From: Heterocephalus glaber
Lineage: Eukaryota; Chordata; Mammalia; Rodentia; Bathyergidae
Length of the DNA stretch: 64,000 nt
Assembly (NCBI RefSeq): GCF_000247695.1
Contig: NW_004624734.1
Location: forward strand, 39,861,701 to 39,925,700
Direction: 5' to 3'
The translations under genes and the position numbers were made by a program. Positions 46,671 through 58,159 of the stretch are shown in pieces (positions within the stretch are counted from its first letter, which is position 1; each line of letters opens with the position of its first letter). Below the pieces are notes generated by a model. It saw only the letters and a list, made by a program, of their open reading frames with translations. It did no database searches and was not told where the DNA came from.

Positions 46671-47654
46671 TATTTAAAAATGCATGCTTATTACAAAACA
46701 ACTTACAGCAAGTGCAGAAAAACAAAAAAGGGAAAATTAAAACCATCTACACCCCATCTCTCGTAGATAACAACTATCAACATTTTAGAGTATTTTCTTA
46801 TGGTCTTTTTAGAAAAACAACATATGTGGGGTATAAGAAAGCATCACCTACCAAAGGCCAGGTCCTGTTCTTTTAAGCGGACCAGGCTCCCACTGTTCAA
46901 AGTTGCTGGGGGCAGGGAAGGAGGATTTGAGCCTAGGGTGGGTGAGGTGTGGGAGATGGGATTAAAATCCAGTTCCCAGGAGCAAATCTAGGGCTCTTCC
47001 ACTCCTACACCTCCATCACTCTAGAGTGTTTGTTTAGGCCTCTTAGTAAAGAAAGAGTTTCTTAAATATTTGGAAATGCGTTGCCTCATTATTTGTTTAA
47101 TTTTTCTGGCTGTTGCTGTTGTTTCTCTTTCCTCTAATTCTTATTAGAGGAGACAGTTTTCAGAATCTTGGAACCAAAATGCCAATTTCTAGTTCTTTTG
47201 TGAAGAAGGGAGTGGCTGGAAACGGGCTGTGGAGAAGTGGATAATCCCCACTTCCAGATGACAATGAGATTTCTTTGTAACAAATGCCTGGCAGTTGATC
47301 TCATAGAACCCATTTGCACCAATGGGTCAAGTCCAGAGTAGATAAGCTTATTAATTCCATCTTATCAGTGAGATGAAGTGGCTTAGAGATGTCATGAAAC
47401 TTGCCCCGTCACAGAGTAAGTGTGTGGCTTAGGGGTGTACCGGCGTCTGCCTGGGTCCAAGCTGGGACTCTGAGCCACCACACCACACTGCCCTAAGTGG
47501 CTCCACCAAGTGGATCAGCAACTGGACATCACTAAGTCTTGGAAGCCTAGGAACTTGTATGCAAATTTTGTGTCTACACAGATTTGTATTTTCTCTAGAG
47601 AGAAAGTCTCTACATTTCATCAGATTTGGAACAAGAAAAATAAAGATCTATCTG
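46671..47654. other. Intergenic, possible LINE scrap
   Basis: About 46,690-46,800 has old-LINE-like wording (GATAACAACTATCAACATTT) that I cannot assign. The rest is unremarkable. Confidence 0.4.
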
Positions 47655-47895
47655 GATTAACACACTAATACTTACTAACTGGTTACCAAGCACACGGTTC
47701 CGAGCCCCTCATGTACATAGAATGCTTTCATCCTGTGACAGCTCTTCTGAGATAGATGCTACTAACCCCATTGTGAGGTTGAAGAAATTGAGGCACAGAG
47801 AGATTGTTACTTGCCCGAGGCCACACGGCTTTCCAGTGTTGGATGGAACACATCCAGGGAGTCTTCTCCAGAGTTTGTACTCTTGACCATAGCAA
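47655..47895 (+). repeat. MIR SINE remnant
   Basis: One of the clearest MIRs here: GAAGAAATTGAGGCACAGAG, AGATTGTTACTTGCCCGAGG, CCACACGGCTTTCCAGTGTT, then CAGAGTTTGTACTCTTGACC. Confidence 0.88.
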
Positions 47896-50724
47896 CAACT
47901 GCCCTTCTTTGCAAACTTCAGTGCTAATGTGCATTTTCCTGCCTCTGACTTGCTATAGAGTTCCCTGCTAATAGGTGTAATCAATTATACTAAATTAAAT
48001 TGATGGTGGAGCTTCTAATAGAAGATAGCCTGGAATTGAGCAAATAAGTCACTCTTTTCCCCCAATTATAGTAGTGATCCACACCTATTAGTATTTATTT
48101 TAACAAAATTGTGATTTCTATGTTATAAAATTTGGACAATCAAATTCTCAGTAGAGCTGGGTTCTGGGCCCTTTTGGTGGGGGTAGGGACTGGAAAGGGC
48201 TTGGATACAAGAGGGGGTTCACTAAAGCCTTTGTATGTGTGGGGAGGCAGACTTTGCATTCACCTCCATAATGTGTATATTTGTGAATACACACTCCTAC
48301 TACACATAGAGACCGAAACACATTTGACTAGTATATATTAAGAAGAATTCAATTTAAAGTATCTGATACTTTCTCTGTACCTTTTGAGACACTCAGACAC
48401 AGCCTGAACTGTTCCCAAATGGCTTTCTGATATTACTGCACTTGAGGACTAGGCACACTTTACAGTTTTTCCTTTTACAGATGGAAAAACAGAGCTCAGG
48501 GAGCTGGGCTCCTCGCTCGGTAGATCCTAGGGGATGTAATATAAACCTAGGAAGAGAGTCATGACTTTATCCTCCTTGCTGAGGAATTATTGTTTTCCTA
48601 ATTAAGTGACACTGAGACCCAAAACTGAAATAACAGAGTCTCCAAGACGAGGACTGAGTCCACCCCAGGGTCCAGATGAGGCGAAAGACAAAACAGGAAG
48701 CGTGTGAACGGGAAGCACAAAGCCTTGGCTGGCACCACAGCCTCTGAGCTGGGCCTCAGCGCGAATGTAGGAGAAAGGCCTAGAAAACGCGCCCTAGGTT
48801 GGCTTTGGAGAGAGGAAGATCTTGTACCTCTTTTTTTCTCTGAATGTGAAAAATCTTGGCAGACTCCTACTTTCAGGCCCATTAAAATTCAGGAAAGGAG
48901 AAAAGAAAAAAAAAGAAATAGTTTTTAAAGAGGAAAAAAGACAACAAACACACCCACTCTTGCAAAAATAAACTCCCACCCCAAAAAGCCTTTATGAAAA
49001 TGTTTTTGAGCTTTGAAAAACAGAAGGGAGTTGGAACGTTGGTGGGGCCACGGCGTGACCATGAAATGTGCCATTCCGGTCGGCTCTGAGCGTTAGGCTG
49101 GCCTCGCTCCACTGATGGAGAAACAGCCCCCTTTTCTCCCCAAAGGGAGAGCCCATTTTTGCGGATGGGCGAGGTCCCCTGTGAGTGACGGGTAGGGTGG
49201 GGTGCAGGGGACACTTTGTACTCTGGCGACGCCTCCAAGTGAGAGCCTCTCATTCTGGAGAAGCTTCCTCTTCAATCCCCCTCTCCAGCGCAATCAACAG
49301 TCCCGCCAACTTCTTCCTCCAGGCTCAGATTTCGGTTATATAACTGTTCTAATCAAACAGCCTCCTTCCGGCTCAGAATAGGGCTATTCAGAGGAGCCAT
49401 CGACACCAGAGCCCAGCGCACAAACCATGAGAGAGCTGCTTGCTGGCTCAGGTGGCCCTGCAAGTCCGCGTCCGGGCGGGTTCCCTGGCTTTGTATTCGC
49501 TGAGGGAGGCGTAATTTGTTCAGGCAGCCAGAAGGCTCCCTGCCTTTTTTACCTGGAGAAGCCGGTCTTTGCTGCAGTCTACCTCCTGGTTCAAGAGCCC
49601 CTTCGCAGTGCACTCCACACCTGACCCTCCTGAGCAAATCTTCCCGGCCAATGCTGTGAAATTCTTTTGTGTGGTTGGGGCATTCCCACTGCATCACGCT
49701 GAACCCACTTCTTACTTCAGAGCATTCAGATTATTTCCATTGCGTGTGTGTGGGGGGGGGTACTCTAATTATTCTGTGAGGAATGTTCTCTTATATAAAT
49801 ATTTATGCTACTGTTCCTATAAATTCCAAGCAGTGGAATTTGAGTCAAGGATATGTCATTTGGATGGCCTTTTGCTACATGTGGCCAAATTGCTTTGCAG
49901 AAAGGTGAATTTATGCTAGTCCCAGCCAGTACCCGATGTTCTAATCAAAGCCATTTTATCATTTTTAAATGATTGAATAGAAAAGGAAAAAAAAGCATTT
50001 GGAAATTGCTTTCCTTAGGAAAATAAAACATAGAAAAAGTTTGATGATCCATCTATCTCTCATTTGCTACTGGAGGAAAAAAATGTCTTGGGAAGGCTAA
50101 AATACAGATGCGTGTCTGGTGATGGAGTCACCTCCTACCCGATATCACAAAGTCTCCAATTCTTCCTTTCCTGTGTCCCAGGACCCCACAGACTTCAGCT
50201 ACAGCTTTTGATGGAGTTCCTGAAGGGCACCATGAGATGAGTAGGCTCCAAGCACACAGCAGAATGAAACTTGCTGGAGGAGAAGAGAGGCTCAGGTTCC
50301 CCGCTGTCAGCAAAAAGCCCCTAGAAGCAGAGTGCAGCACATCAAGCCCTTGCTGCTAATATGCCGTCTAGACTTTAAAAGATTGCTTTTCTCTCTGTCT
50401 TCTAGGCTTCAACTTTTGACCTTGCCTCTGCCCTTTATTTGTACAAATGACCAGACTCAGGCATTTCATCTCTCCTGGGGGTTCAACAGCCAAATTACTT
50501 GTCACCAAAGCTGCTTCAGTGAACAACCCAGTGTGGCCCCGATCCTAACTTCCTCTCCACTATGCGATGAATGAAAACCTGTGAACAACACCTAGCCTGT
50601 GAGGCCAAAGATCCAGCCATCCTCCTTCCTGAGGGACAAGTTACACGGAGAGTCCCTCAGAAGCTAGAGCAGATGTCTGTCTGCCTCATGGCTGACTGTG
50701 AATGGAATTCTGGAAAGTGCTTTC
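47896..50724. other. Intergenic, partly CpG-containing
   Basis: A weak MIR-like part is at about 48,420-48,530. The segment 49,020-49,565 has clearly more CpG than its surroundings (about 25 by my count) and contains a TATATAA at 49,337. No coding gene is recognised. Short G runs occur near 49,750. Confidence 0.4.
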
Positions 50725-50820
50725 TTAATTCAATTTATTTTAACTAGATCAAAACATAAAATTGTACATGTGAATGAGGTACCATGTTATGTTCCCATAC
50801 ATGAATACTTTAAGAACCTG
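50725..50820 (-). repeat. L1 remnant, short
   Basis: The phrases AAAACATAAAATTGTACATG, GAGGTACCATGTTATGTTCC and CATACATGAATACTTTAAG match an old L1 3' region in reverse orientation. Confidence 0.6.
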
Positions 50821-51065
50821 GAAGGTATTTGAGAAAGGTTTAGGAAAAAGAGTGTGTAGTTCACACTTGGGGTAGAAACAAATTACTAGTGAAATGATTT
50901 TGAGTCTTTGCTTTTGAATGCATTTTACTCAGGGATCTTTCTCCATACCCTCCACATGGCCCCTGGTTAATGTCTGGCTGGTCAAGTCTTTCTTTAACAT
51001 GTAGTATTAAGCTGGTACTATATACTAACTATGCTTATGCAATAGCATGAAAATGTTCTCGCTTA

Positions 51066-51238
51066 AAGCCAGATGTGGTGGTGCATGCCTGCACTCTGAG
51101 TGGCTGAGGCAGCAGGGTTCCAAGTTGAAGCCCAGCCTGGGCAATTTATCAACTTGGTGAGATCCTGTCTCAAAATAAAAAAGGACCAATGATGTAGATC
51201 AGTGTGAAGGCCCTGGGTTCAATCCCCAGAACCACAAA
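51066..51238 (+). mobile_element. B1-dID composite SINE
   Basis: B1 body (GCCAGATGTGGTGGTGCATG, CAAGTTGAAGCCCAGCCTGG, GAGATCCTGTCTCAAAATAA) plus an ID tail (GATGTAGATCAGTGTGAAGG, CCCTGGGTTCAATCCCCAG). Confidence 0.9.
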
Positions 51239-51249
51239 AACCAAACAAT

Positions 51250-51430
51250 TTCATTTAATCCTCACAACTACAATCTTATGAGGCAGGCACTCATTATTAT
51301 TATTATCATCCCTGCTCTGTAAATAAAGAAACTGAGGCATCAAGCAACTATGAAAGTAGAGGGTAACAGAGCTAGTAAGAGTAGCAACCCGACTCTTAGA
51401 ACCATATGATTAACCAATAGTCTCCACTCC
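51250..51430 (+). repeat. MIR SINE remnant with an (ATT)n stretch
   Basis: MIR wording: CATTTAATCCTCACAACTAC, TATGAGGCAGGCACTCATTA, AATAAAGAAACTGAGGCATC, AACAGAGCTAGTAAGAGTAG. The usual ATTAT part has grown to an (ATT)n run at about 51,290-51,306. Confidence 0.85.
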
Positions 51431-52572
51431 AGTCAATCTAGATTCTTTCATTCCAAAATTTTCTTCTCAAAAAAAAAAATTCGTTTGTCCTTTTATTTGA
51501 TCTAGTCTTTTTGAGGTGACTAAATTAACCCAAAAATCAAATGTGGGCTGATCATGGCAGATACCAGATGACCCTATCTCTTTACCCACCTCAGTAAGTT
51601 TATAGTTGACAAAGCCCAGCGGTGGTGACAGCCAAGGAAAGGTGAGAAGGACTTGTTGGTGAAAGGGGCCCCACAGGGATGGGAGGTGGTGGGGTGAGGT
51701 GGCTGGAACACTCTTGGTTGGGGAACCTCTCCTGTCATCAGCCAGTGGCTCACTCTGCTTATAGGGCAAGGCACTCTGATGTGATGCTTAGGTCTGCATG
51801 AGGAGTGACTGTTCAGATTGTGATGATGAAGAGAACGAGGAGTCTTCAGAGAACCTCCACTGTCTACCAGCTACTGCCAGGCATCATGCCGAGAGGGAAC
51901 ACAGGACGCCATGTTCCAGCCACAACATCTAGTTTTCTTCATATTTTTATGATTAAGGCAAGAAAAGGAATACGACAAGTTGCCCCGTACAAGTCTATCT
52001 GTCACCTCAATTAAAATATCATAAACCCACATCAAGTTGTCACATCCTTTTTATTTGATTGGCCCACAGAATCCCACAAATACTTTTCTCTCCTGATTCT
52101 CTTCAGGGCCAGGATGGTTTGTGTTTGAGAGAAGATGGCCCGATGGAAGGTGTGGCTGAGGAATAATATAATCTTTGGCTTGGAAATGTATACTTTGGTC
52201 CTGGAAAAATGTATTTAAAAGATTTTAATGAGTCATGACGGTAGTGCTGACACTTAGAACAATATTTTTCCTGCTCTTTAGGGTGAATAACTATACAGTG
52301 CCTGGCTCAGAATGGAGGCCAATAAATGCCTATTAGTTTTAAGAACAACTGAGTATGGGAGATCAGCACAGTATAATTCACCCTCAGCTAAGACTGTGCT
52401 ATATATACTAGGGCTGAATCTTTAGCAGTGTCTTAAAGGAAATGCCAGGTTTGAGCAAAATGAATTTCGTTTTGTCAGTTAGTTCTACAAGCCATATTAG
52501 TTGTACTAAGTATTTTGCTTCTCATTAAAAACATTCCCACTGAGGAGATTATGTTTATTTTTTGTCAAGAAC
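51431..52572. other. Intergenic, nothing certain
   Basis: A short minus-strand MIR-like scrap at about 52,295-52,340 (CAGTGCCTGGCTCAGAATGG, CCAATAAATGCC). No gene. Confidence 0.45.
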
Positions 52573-52749
52573 ATTTTTTTATGGTAATGGGAATTGAACT
52601 CAAGGAGTACCGACCTACATCCCCAGCCATTTTTCACATTATTGTGAGACAGGGTCTTCCTTCATTGCCCAGGCTGGCCTCAAACTTGCAACCTTCCCGT
52701 TTCAGCCTACCAAGTAGCTAGGATTACAAGCATGCACCACCATACCCCA
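52573..52749 (-). mobile_element. B1-dID composite SINE
   Basis: Minus strand. ID part GGTAATGGGAATTGAACTC, CTACATCCCCAGCC. B1 part TGAGACAGGGTCTTCC, GCCCAGGCTGGCCTCAAACT, GGATTACAAGCATGCACCAC. Confidence 0.88.
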
Positions 52750-53334
52750 AACTTCCAAGAATATTTATATATTTTCACTGGAGTAAGTTGTTTTGCCGTG
52801 TTTATAAGATGAATAAAAAGCGAAACGTTTTTGTGTTCGTGCTGCCATAAGAGAGCGGATATTGATAGAACTCTCTGTCTTAGAACTTCAAAGAATTTAT
52901 GAATATTAGACTGCTCACCATGCTGCTTGCTCTGTGAACCCTTTAAAAGGGAGAAAGGGAGATTTGTGTTCAACTGACTTTGTGTAACACCACCTGGGCA
53001 TCACGAGTTGCCCATCTTGATTCCATCCAATTCAGGTCACAAAATGTTTATTTAGCAGGATGCTCTGCAGGGGGCTCATGTCATTTCCACTTGGCAGGGG
53101 GTGGTTCTGAGGCTCCAGGAGGCAAAATGAATTTCTCAAGCCCACAGTGCAGGAATCAATGGTGAAACCGAAATAGGTTTGAAGATTTTTACTCCCCAGT
53201 GGAAAGTTCCAGAGCTAGAGCTACAAAGCACACATGTGATTACAAGTTTTTGTGTGTATCCCTCTGCCCCCAGCCACTGACCATCCCATGAGACACACGT
53301 TCTTTCTCAGGACTCAGCTCAAAACAAAATGCAG
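52750..53334. other. Intergenic, nothing recognised
   Basis: About 580 bases with no gene or assigned repeat. The last 15 bases are the left target duplication of the next SINE. Confidence 0.5.
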
Positions 53335-53442
53335 GGCTGGGGATTTAGCTCAGTGGTTCCGGCGCCTGCCTTGCAAGCGCAAGGTCCCAAGTTTGATCCC
53401 TGGTACCAAAAAAAAAAAAAAAACCCCAAAAAACCCCCCAAA
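53335..53442 (+). mobile_element. Young ID-type SINE with perfect target duplication
   Basis: A + strand ID: GGCTGGGGATTTAGCTCAGT, CCTTGCAAGCGCAAGGTCCC, GTTTGATCCCTGGTACC and a long A tail that has picked up C runs. It is flanked by an exact 15-base repeat CAAAACAAAATGCAG at 53,320-53,334 and 53,443-53,457. This is the freshest copy in the window together with that at 16,885. Confidence 0.95.
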
Positions 53443-53939
53443 CAAAACAAAATGCAGTGCAAAGCCCCTGAAATATAATGTAGAGTGCATTCCCCAGTCA
53501 AAAAGAGGCTGTGGTGTTCCCCAACTTCAAGCATGCTTTTGATACAAAGGACTCTGTAAAGCATGATTAAAATGAGGGTATGAAACACAGTTGTCTGGTA
53601 AGTACAGGATGTGCTTCTGAGAATGTGAGTCCTGTCAGGACTCCAGCTCCCCTGAGAAAGTTCCAGCTGGAGGAACAGCCTTAGCAAAGGCTTGGAGTTC
53701 CATCCTTCCAAGGACAGAAGAAGAAGCACTATGGACCCCTCAAGTGTGGCCAGGAACCTGCTTCAAAGAGCACACATGAAAAAGGGGTGGAGAGAGTAGC
53801 TGCACAGTGCAGCAACCTGGCAGACACACATTGGCTGGGTGCTCAAGGCTGACATCAGGGGCAGTAAGTCACGGACAGCATTGACTGGGATGTAGATAGC
53901 AGTACACCTCTGTAGTCTCCCCAACATCAAACCTATAGT
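53443..53939. other. Intergenic, nothing recognised
   Basis: About 500 bases without a recognised gene or repeat. Confidence 0.45.
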
Positions 53940-54405
53940 CCTATATCATCATGAGGAAACATCAGCCAAACCCCTATGAGGGCCATTCTACAAGAAACCC
54001 AACCCAGCACTTCTCAGGACTGTCAAGATCATCAAGAACAAGGGAAGCCCAGGAAACTCTCAGCCAGGTAAGCCAAAGAGACATGACAATGAATACAGAT
54101 TCCTTGTGGGATCCTGGTCCAGGAAAAGGACATCCATGAGAAAAGCAGTGAAATACAAATAATAATAGTAACAGGCTAATAAGTGTTTGTTTCTTAATCG
54201 TGATACATTTACCACAATAATGGAGAAGGCTCGGGAGGTAGCTCAGTGGACGAGCGCTCGCCTAGCATGCACAGGGGCCCCTGGGTTCATCCCCAGCTCC
54301 ACAAAAGGACTTTCCCAGTACCACAAATGAGTGCTACACAGGGATTTTTATACTATCTTTGCAATATTTCTGTAAATCTAAAACTATTCCAAAATATGAA
54401 AGTTT
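53940..54405 (+). repeat. L1M-type LINE 3' end, split by an ID
   Basis: Old L1 end: CCAAAGAGACATGACAATG, TGTGGGATCCTGGTCCAGGA, AAAAGGACATCCATGAGAAA, then after an ID insertion TTTTTATACTATCTTTGC, ATTTCTGTAAATCTAAAACT and ATTCCAAAATATGAAAG. Confidence 0.78.
54228..54310 (+). mobile_element. ID-type SINE, older subtype
   Basis: Classic ID form: GGAGGTAGCTCAGTGGACGA, CCTAGCATGCACAGGGGCCC and GGGTTCATCCCCAGCTCC, then an A tail. It sits inside the L1M remnant. Confidence 0.87.
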
Positions 54406-56287
54406 ACTGAGGGGCAGGAGAGAGATTTCTCAATATATACTTTTTTGTATTGAGTTATGAACAACATGAATGTAATTCTGTTGAGTCTATAGCCTGCTTC
54501 AAGATATTGAATAAGAACAGTGACAAAGAGGAGACTTATTAGGCAATATGTTAGTATTTTAAAATATAGCCTGCATACTAAATAAAGACCAGACATGTGA
54601 GTATGAGGTTGCCCGTTGCCAGTGCACTCCCCCACAAGGACCTGTCTCTGGCTGCCTGTCTGGACTGCCCTGTTGTGAGTGTGAAGTTTTGAAAAAGCCA
54701 TTTGGCTCTGCAGGGCCTCCTGAGGCTGAGCTCTTTTGCAAGCCTCTGGCCTTCCCTTTCTAGGTGCTTATTTTGCATGACTGTTTAATGACAAGCAGAG
54801 CCTCTCATTCGCTCTGCTGCATAGACACTGTGTCAGACAGGAAGAGAGGGTTGTATATTATAGATCTGAGCCCTAATAAATAAATTTGGAGGCCGATACC
54901 ATGCTTTATAATGGAGTGTGGGAAAAGAGCAATAAAGATCACGCAACAGAATCCTTCCCAGGAGACCAGGGAAGAGAGCCTGAGTTGGAGAGAAGCTGAA
55001 CTTGGGCCAAATGATAGGAGCCAAAGATGAAGTTGTAGGCTGGAGGCCGTGGAAATTGTGCTAAGCTCATCACAGCTGAAGTCTCAAAGGCAAGACACTT
55101 TGTCTAGAAGCTAAAGAAATGGATTTGAGAAACACTGTCACTTCATTTTAAACAAAAGTCAAACCTTTAACCCTCAGCCTTCATTTTGTCCCTTTGATGT
55201 CAGCCATTTTATGGGACTTGATGGTGGAAGGTGTTTGGAATGAGCGGGAAGGCTGACACGATTTGATCTTTGCTTGCTGTGTGAAGTCTCCCCACTGTGT
55301 TGGGGATTTCTTCTCCTTCTACAGGGATCCTTTCCTGAGTCAGAAATGTTTAGACAGTGAGACTAAGTGATCTCCAAAGTCTCTTCTATTTCTAAAAGCC
55401 CGTGAAACATTTTTTCTGATGGGGACTTGGATTTCATAGTTAAATTCCCTGAGATGATCCGACAAAGCTAGGAGATGGCCTGGTTGGTGCAAAATTTAAA
55501 ATGAGAATCAATGGTCCTTTAAAAAGAAGTTTAAAGGGTTAAAAAAAAAAAAAAGGATATCTTGACAGGCTGAAAATTTCTCCCAGGTTTTCCAAGCCTC
55601 CTAAATATTATGGGTGTGAAACTGGCCACTGGGAATAAAATGTGAAAACAGGAATAGATCAATTAGATGAATCTTTAGGGTTCAAATTTCCTTAGCTCCA
55701 AAGGACTCTTTGGTCTTCTGAGATGATAGCTAATATGGAAGAAGCTGAAAGCTTTTTGTCCATGCAGAGTTTATTTTCTCAAACACTGCTTATCCATTGT
55801 AGAATTAACAGTCTTTGCTGAAAGACTATCTCAATGATACATTTCAGGTAGAAGTAGAATATGGTATGCAATCGTGTTTCCCCATGAGGAAACCCATCCA
55901 AAGCTCAAATGATTCACACACAGAAAAGTCCACAGAGCTATTCGTGTCTGAACTCAAAATTCTCTGGAGACACATTAGTTTGTTTGATAAACCAGAAAGA
56001 ACAGTGTTTTTGTGTGAGAATTTTAATACAGGAAATATGAGTCTAGCTTGTAATCTTTTTAAATCCATGTGTATGAGGGAGTTTTGAAGTAATATGCCAC
56101 TTACTGTGCTAAAAACATAGTTTAAAAGACTCACACATTTGAAGATACTACCAACAAAAAAGTCTGCTTTGTACCATGCTGAATAAATAACAAAAGTATA
56201 TGCAATCAAATAAAGGTAACAGAACTAAAGCAAAATATTGATCAACCAAGAATCATTTCAAGAATATTTCCTTGTGAAAACCATTTT
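54406..56287. other. Intergenic, nothing recognised
   Basis: About 1.9 kb. Overlapping ORFs at 55,815-56,209 (90 codons + and 121 codons -) have no recognisable domain. No young repeats. Confidence 0.45.
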
Positions 56288-56432
56288 CCCCCTCTCATAT
56301 TGGGGACTAAACCCAGAACCTTTACACTGAGCTACATCCCCAGCCTTATTTATTTATTTACTTTTAATTTTAAGATGAGATTTCCCTAAGTTGCCCAGGC
56401 TGGGCTCAAACTTGTGGTTCTCCTGCCTCAGG
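56288..56432 (-). mobile_element. B1-dID composite SINE, truncated
   Basis: Minus strand. The ID part has CATATTGGGGACTAAACCC and GAGCTACATCCCCAGCC. An ATTT simple run separates it from the B1 part, AAGTTGCCCAGGCTGGGCTC. The B1 5' end is missing. Confidence 0.85.
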
Positions 56433-58159
56433 TAAAAGTCATTTTCAATGGTCTTCGATGCACTAATTTCATAATTAAAGCATAATACAGCATATGAAAT
56501 TGTGTAGCAAAGAGCAGTGTCTATGGAGAGACTCAGAACTAGTCTGTCAACATTTCCAAGATTAGAAGAGGGGAAAATATCACTTTACACAACCTACTTT
56601 TCAGAAGGCAGGCTTCAGCACTCTGTAGAGGCAAAGGCAAGACCAGGCAGTGCCTGGGGAGGGAACACTTGGGCCACTGCCACTCCCTCCATCGGGGCCC
56701 TAGGCACCTCTTAGGTAATGAGTAAGTCACACTGGAAGGCAGCCTGTGGGACCATTTGGGTTGTAAATATTCTCCCAGGCTGCCATTTAGCACAAAGTCT
56801 CTTGGGGAACTAGGCATCCGAAATCCTTCCTTCTCCCATCGGATAACATTTAAGAAAATAATCTCGAGGAAGGTGTAGGAGGGAGAAAGAGGGACGGGGG
56901 GAGGGAGGAGGGAGGAAAAGGGAAGGAAGGAGCTTTGGTTTGGAGGGGTGATGTCTCCCCGTGAAGAACGGGCACCTAAGAAGCTGCTGAAAGGCAACGG
57001 TGCCCTGGGCAGGGAGGGTCTCATCCATCCCCAGGGAGCAGAATGTCAGCTACAGAATAAAGGCAGGAAGGATAGGGGCAGTGGCAACCCTGGTCTCGGA
57101 CAGGAGTTGCCCTGGTAAGTTGCTCGCCTCGCCAAAGAAGCTGAAAAGTAAAGGAGAGAAAGGAAAGGAAAGCGGGCAGATGGTGAGGGGGAGTGAGACA
57201 GGTCAACGTTCTCCTAAGGGAAAATGGAAGCAAACAGAAAGATTAAGAGAGAGGAAGAAGAAGAGGAGAGACAAGAAAAAGCAGAGCTCCTAGCAGTATC
57301 TGACACCCAAGCCCGACTCCAGGGGCTTTATCTGAGCTTGTGGCCCGTAACGTCAATTCAGTGGGGCAGCCAGAGGGGCGGGCGTCCAAAGACAAGCTCC
57401 AGGAAAGAAAGCCCCGCAGTCCACCGGCGATCGGGCAGCGGCTGTCCCTCTTGGTGACCAGCGGCCGTCCTCCGGCTCACTCGGAGCTGACTGCCACCGA
57501 TGCACACCCCACCTTCGCGACGGCACAGCCTTCCTCTGCTCCATTTCATTTCCTTTAAACTCACCTGAAGACCTCACCTTTGTTCTAAATTTGAAGCTCA
57601 AGATTCATTTTTCCAAAAAAATGACCTGCCACTGCAGCATGTAATTTTTATAAATGTCTGCCAGGCATGAACAGCACCAGGCAATAAGATTGAAATCTCC
57701 AAAGTAACATTATTCTGCCAACCCCTTCCTCTCCCTCTGCCTTGCCAGAGTGTGGGATGTCTGCCAAGAAAACACAATAAAATGTGGGAAGAGGAATAAA
57801 TAATAATTAAAATTTAAATTTATATATCTTTGCTTAGTTTTCTCCTTTTTAAATTTTAATCTTCTTTCTTGTTTTTCTCATATCATGTTAAATTTTACCC
57901 AGCTTTGCTTTGGGCTCCTGGGTTGATAATGTCCTACATCCGCCTTGTTTTTTCCTTCTGCTTTGTCCAGTAGCTGGAGTGAGCCACAAAGTCCCCTTCC
58001 TGGGGGCACGCCTCCTAGCAGCACTCTGCTGGCCGGCAAAGGAGAGTCTCTCGAGATGAGAGGCAGGAGCTCTCTGTGTCCAGCGCCCTTCCTGGGGCGG
58101 GGCGCGTGCAGTAGGAAGCTGGAGTTTGTGCTTGGACAATTCGGTTTGGGGAAAGGGTG
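56433..58159. other. Intergenic with polypurine tracts and CpG-dense patch
   Basis: Purine-rich tracts lie at about 56,871-56,932 (with several GGG runs that could form a G-quadruplex) and 57,135-57,295. A CpG-dense patch lies at 57,345-57,540. No ORF shows a recognisable domain. The 161-codon minus-strand ORF at 56,539-57,024 partly reads the polypurine tract and is unlikely to be a gene. Confidence 0.5.
57345..57540. promoter_or_regulatory. Small CpG-dense patch, possible regulatory element
   Basis: I count about 17 CpG dinucleotides in roughly 190 bases, close to the number expected from base content, whereas the flanks are CpG-poor. It includes AACGTCA (cAMP-response-like, half site) near 57,349 and GC-rich GGGGCGGGCG near 57,374. 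It may be a distal enhancer or a promoter of an unannotated transcript; nothing here proves either. Confidence 0.35.

Noticed and set aside
53335..53410. tRNA gene, because of A-box and B-box-like words
   Set aside because: All such hits here are ID SINEs: they have A tails, target duplications and no proper anticodon arm or full acceptor stem.
56539..57024. 161-codon minus-strand ORF as a gene
   Set aside because: It reads through the polypurine tract, giving Pro/Ser/Phe-rich low-complexity protein, and shows no domain.
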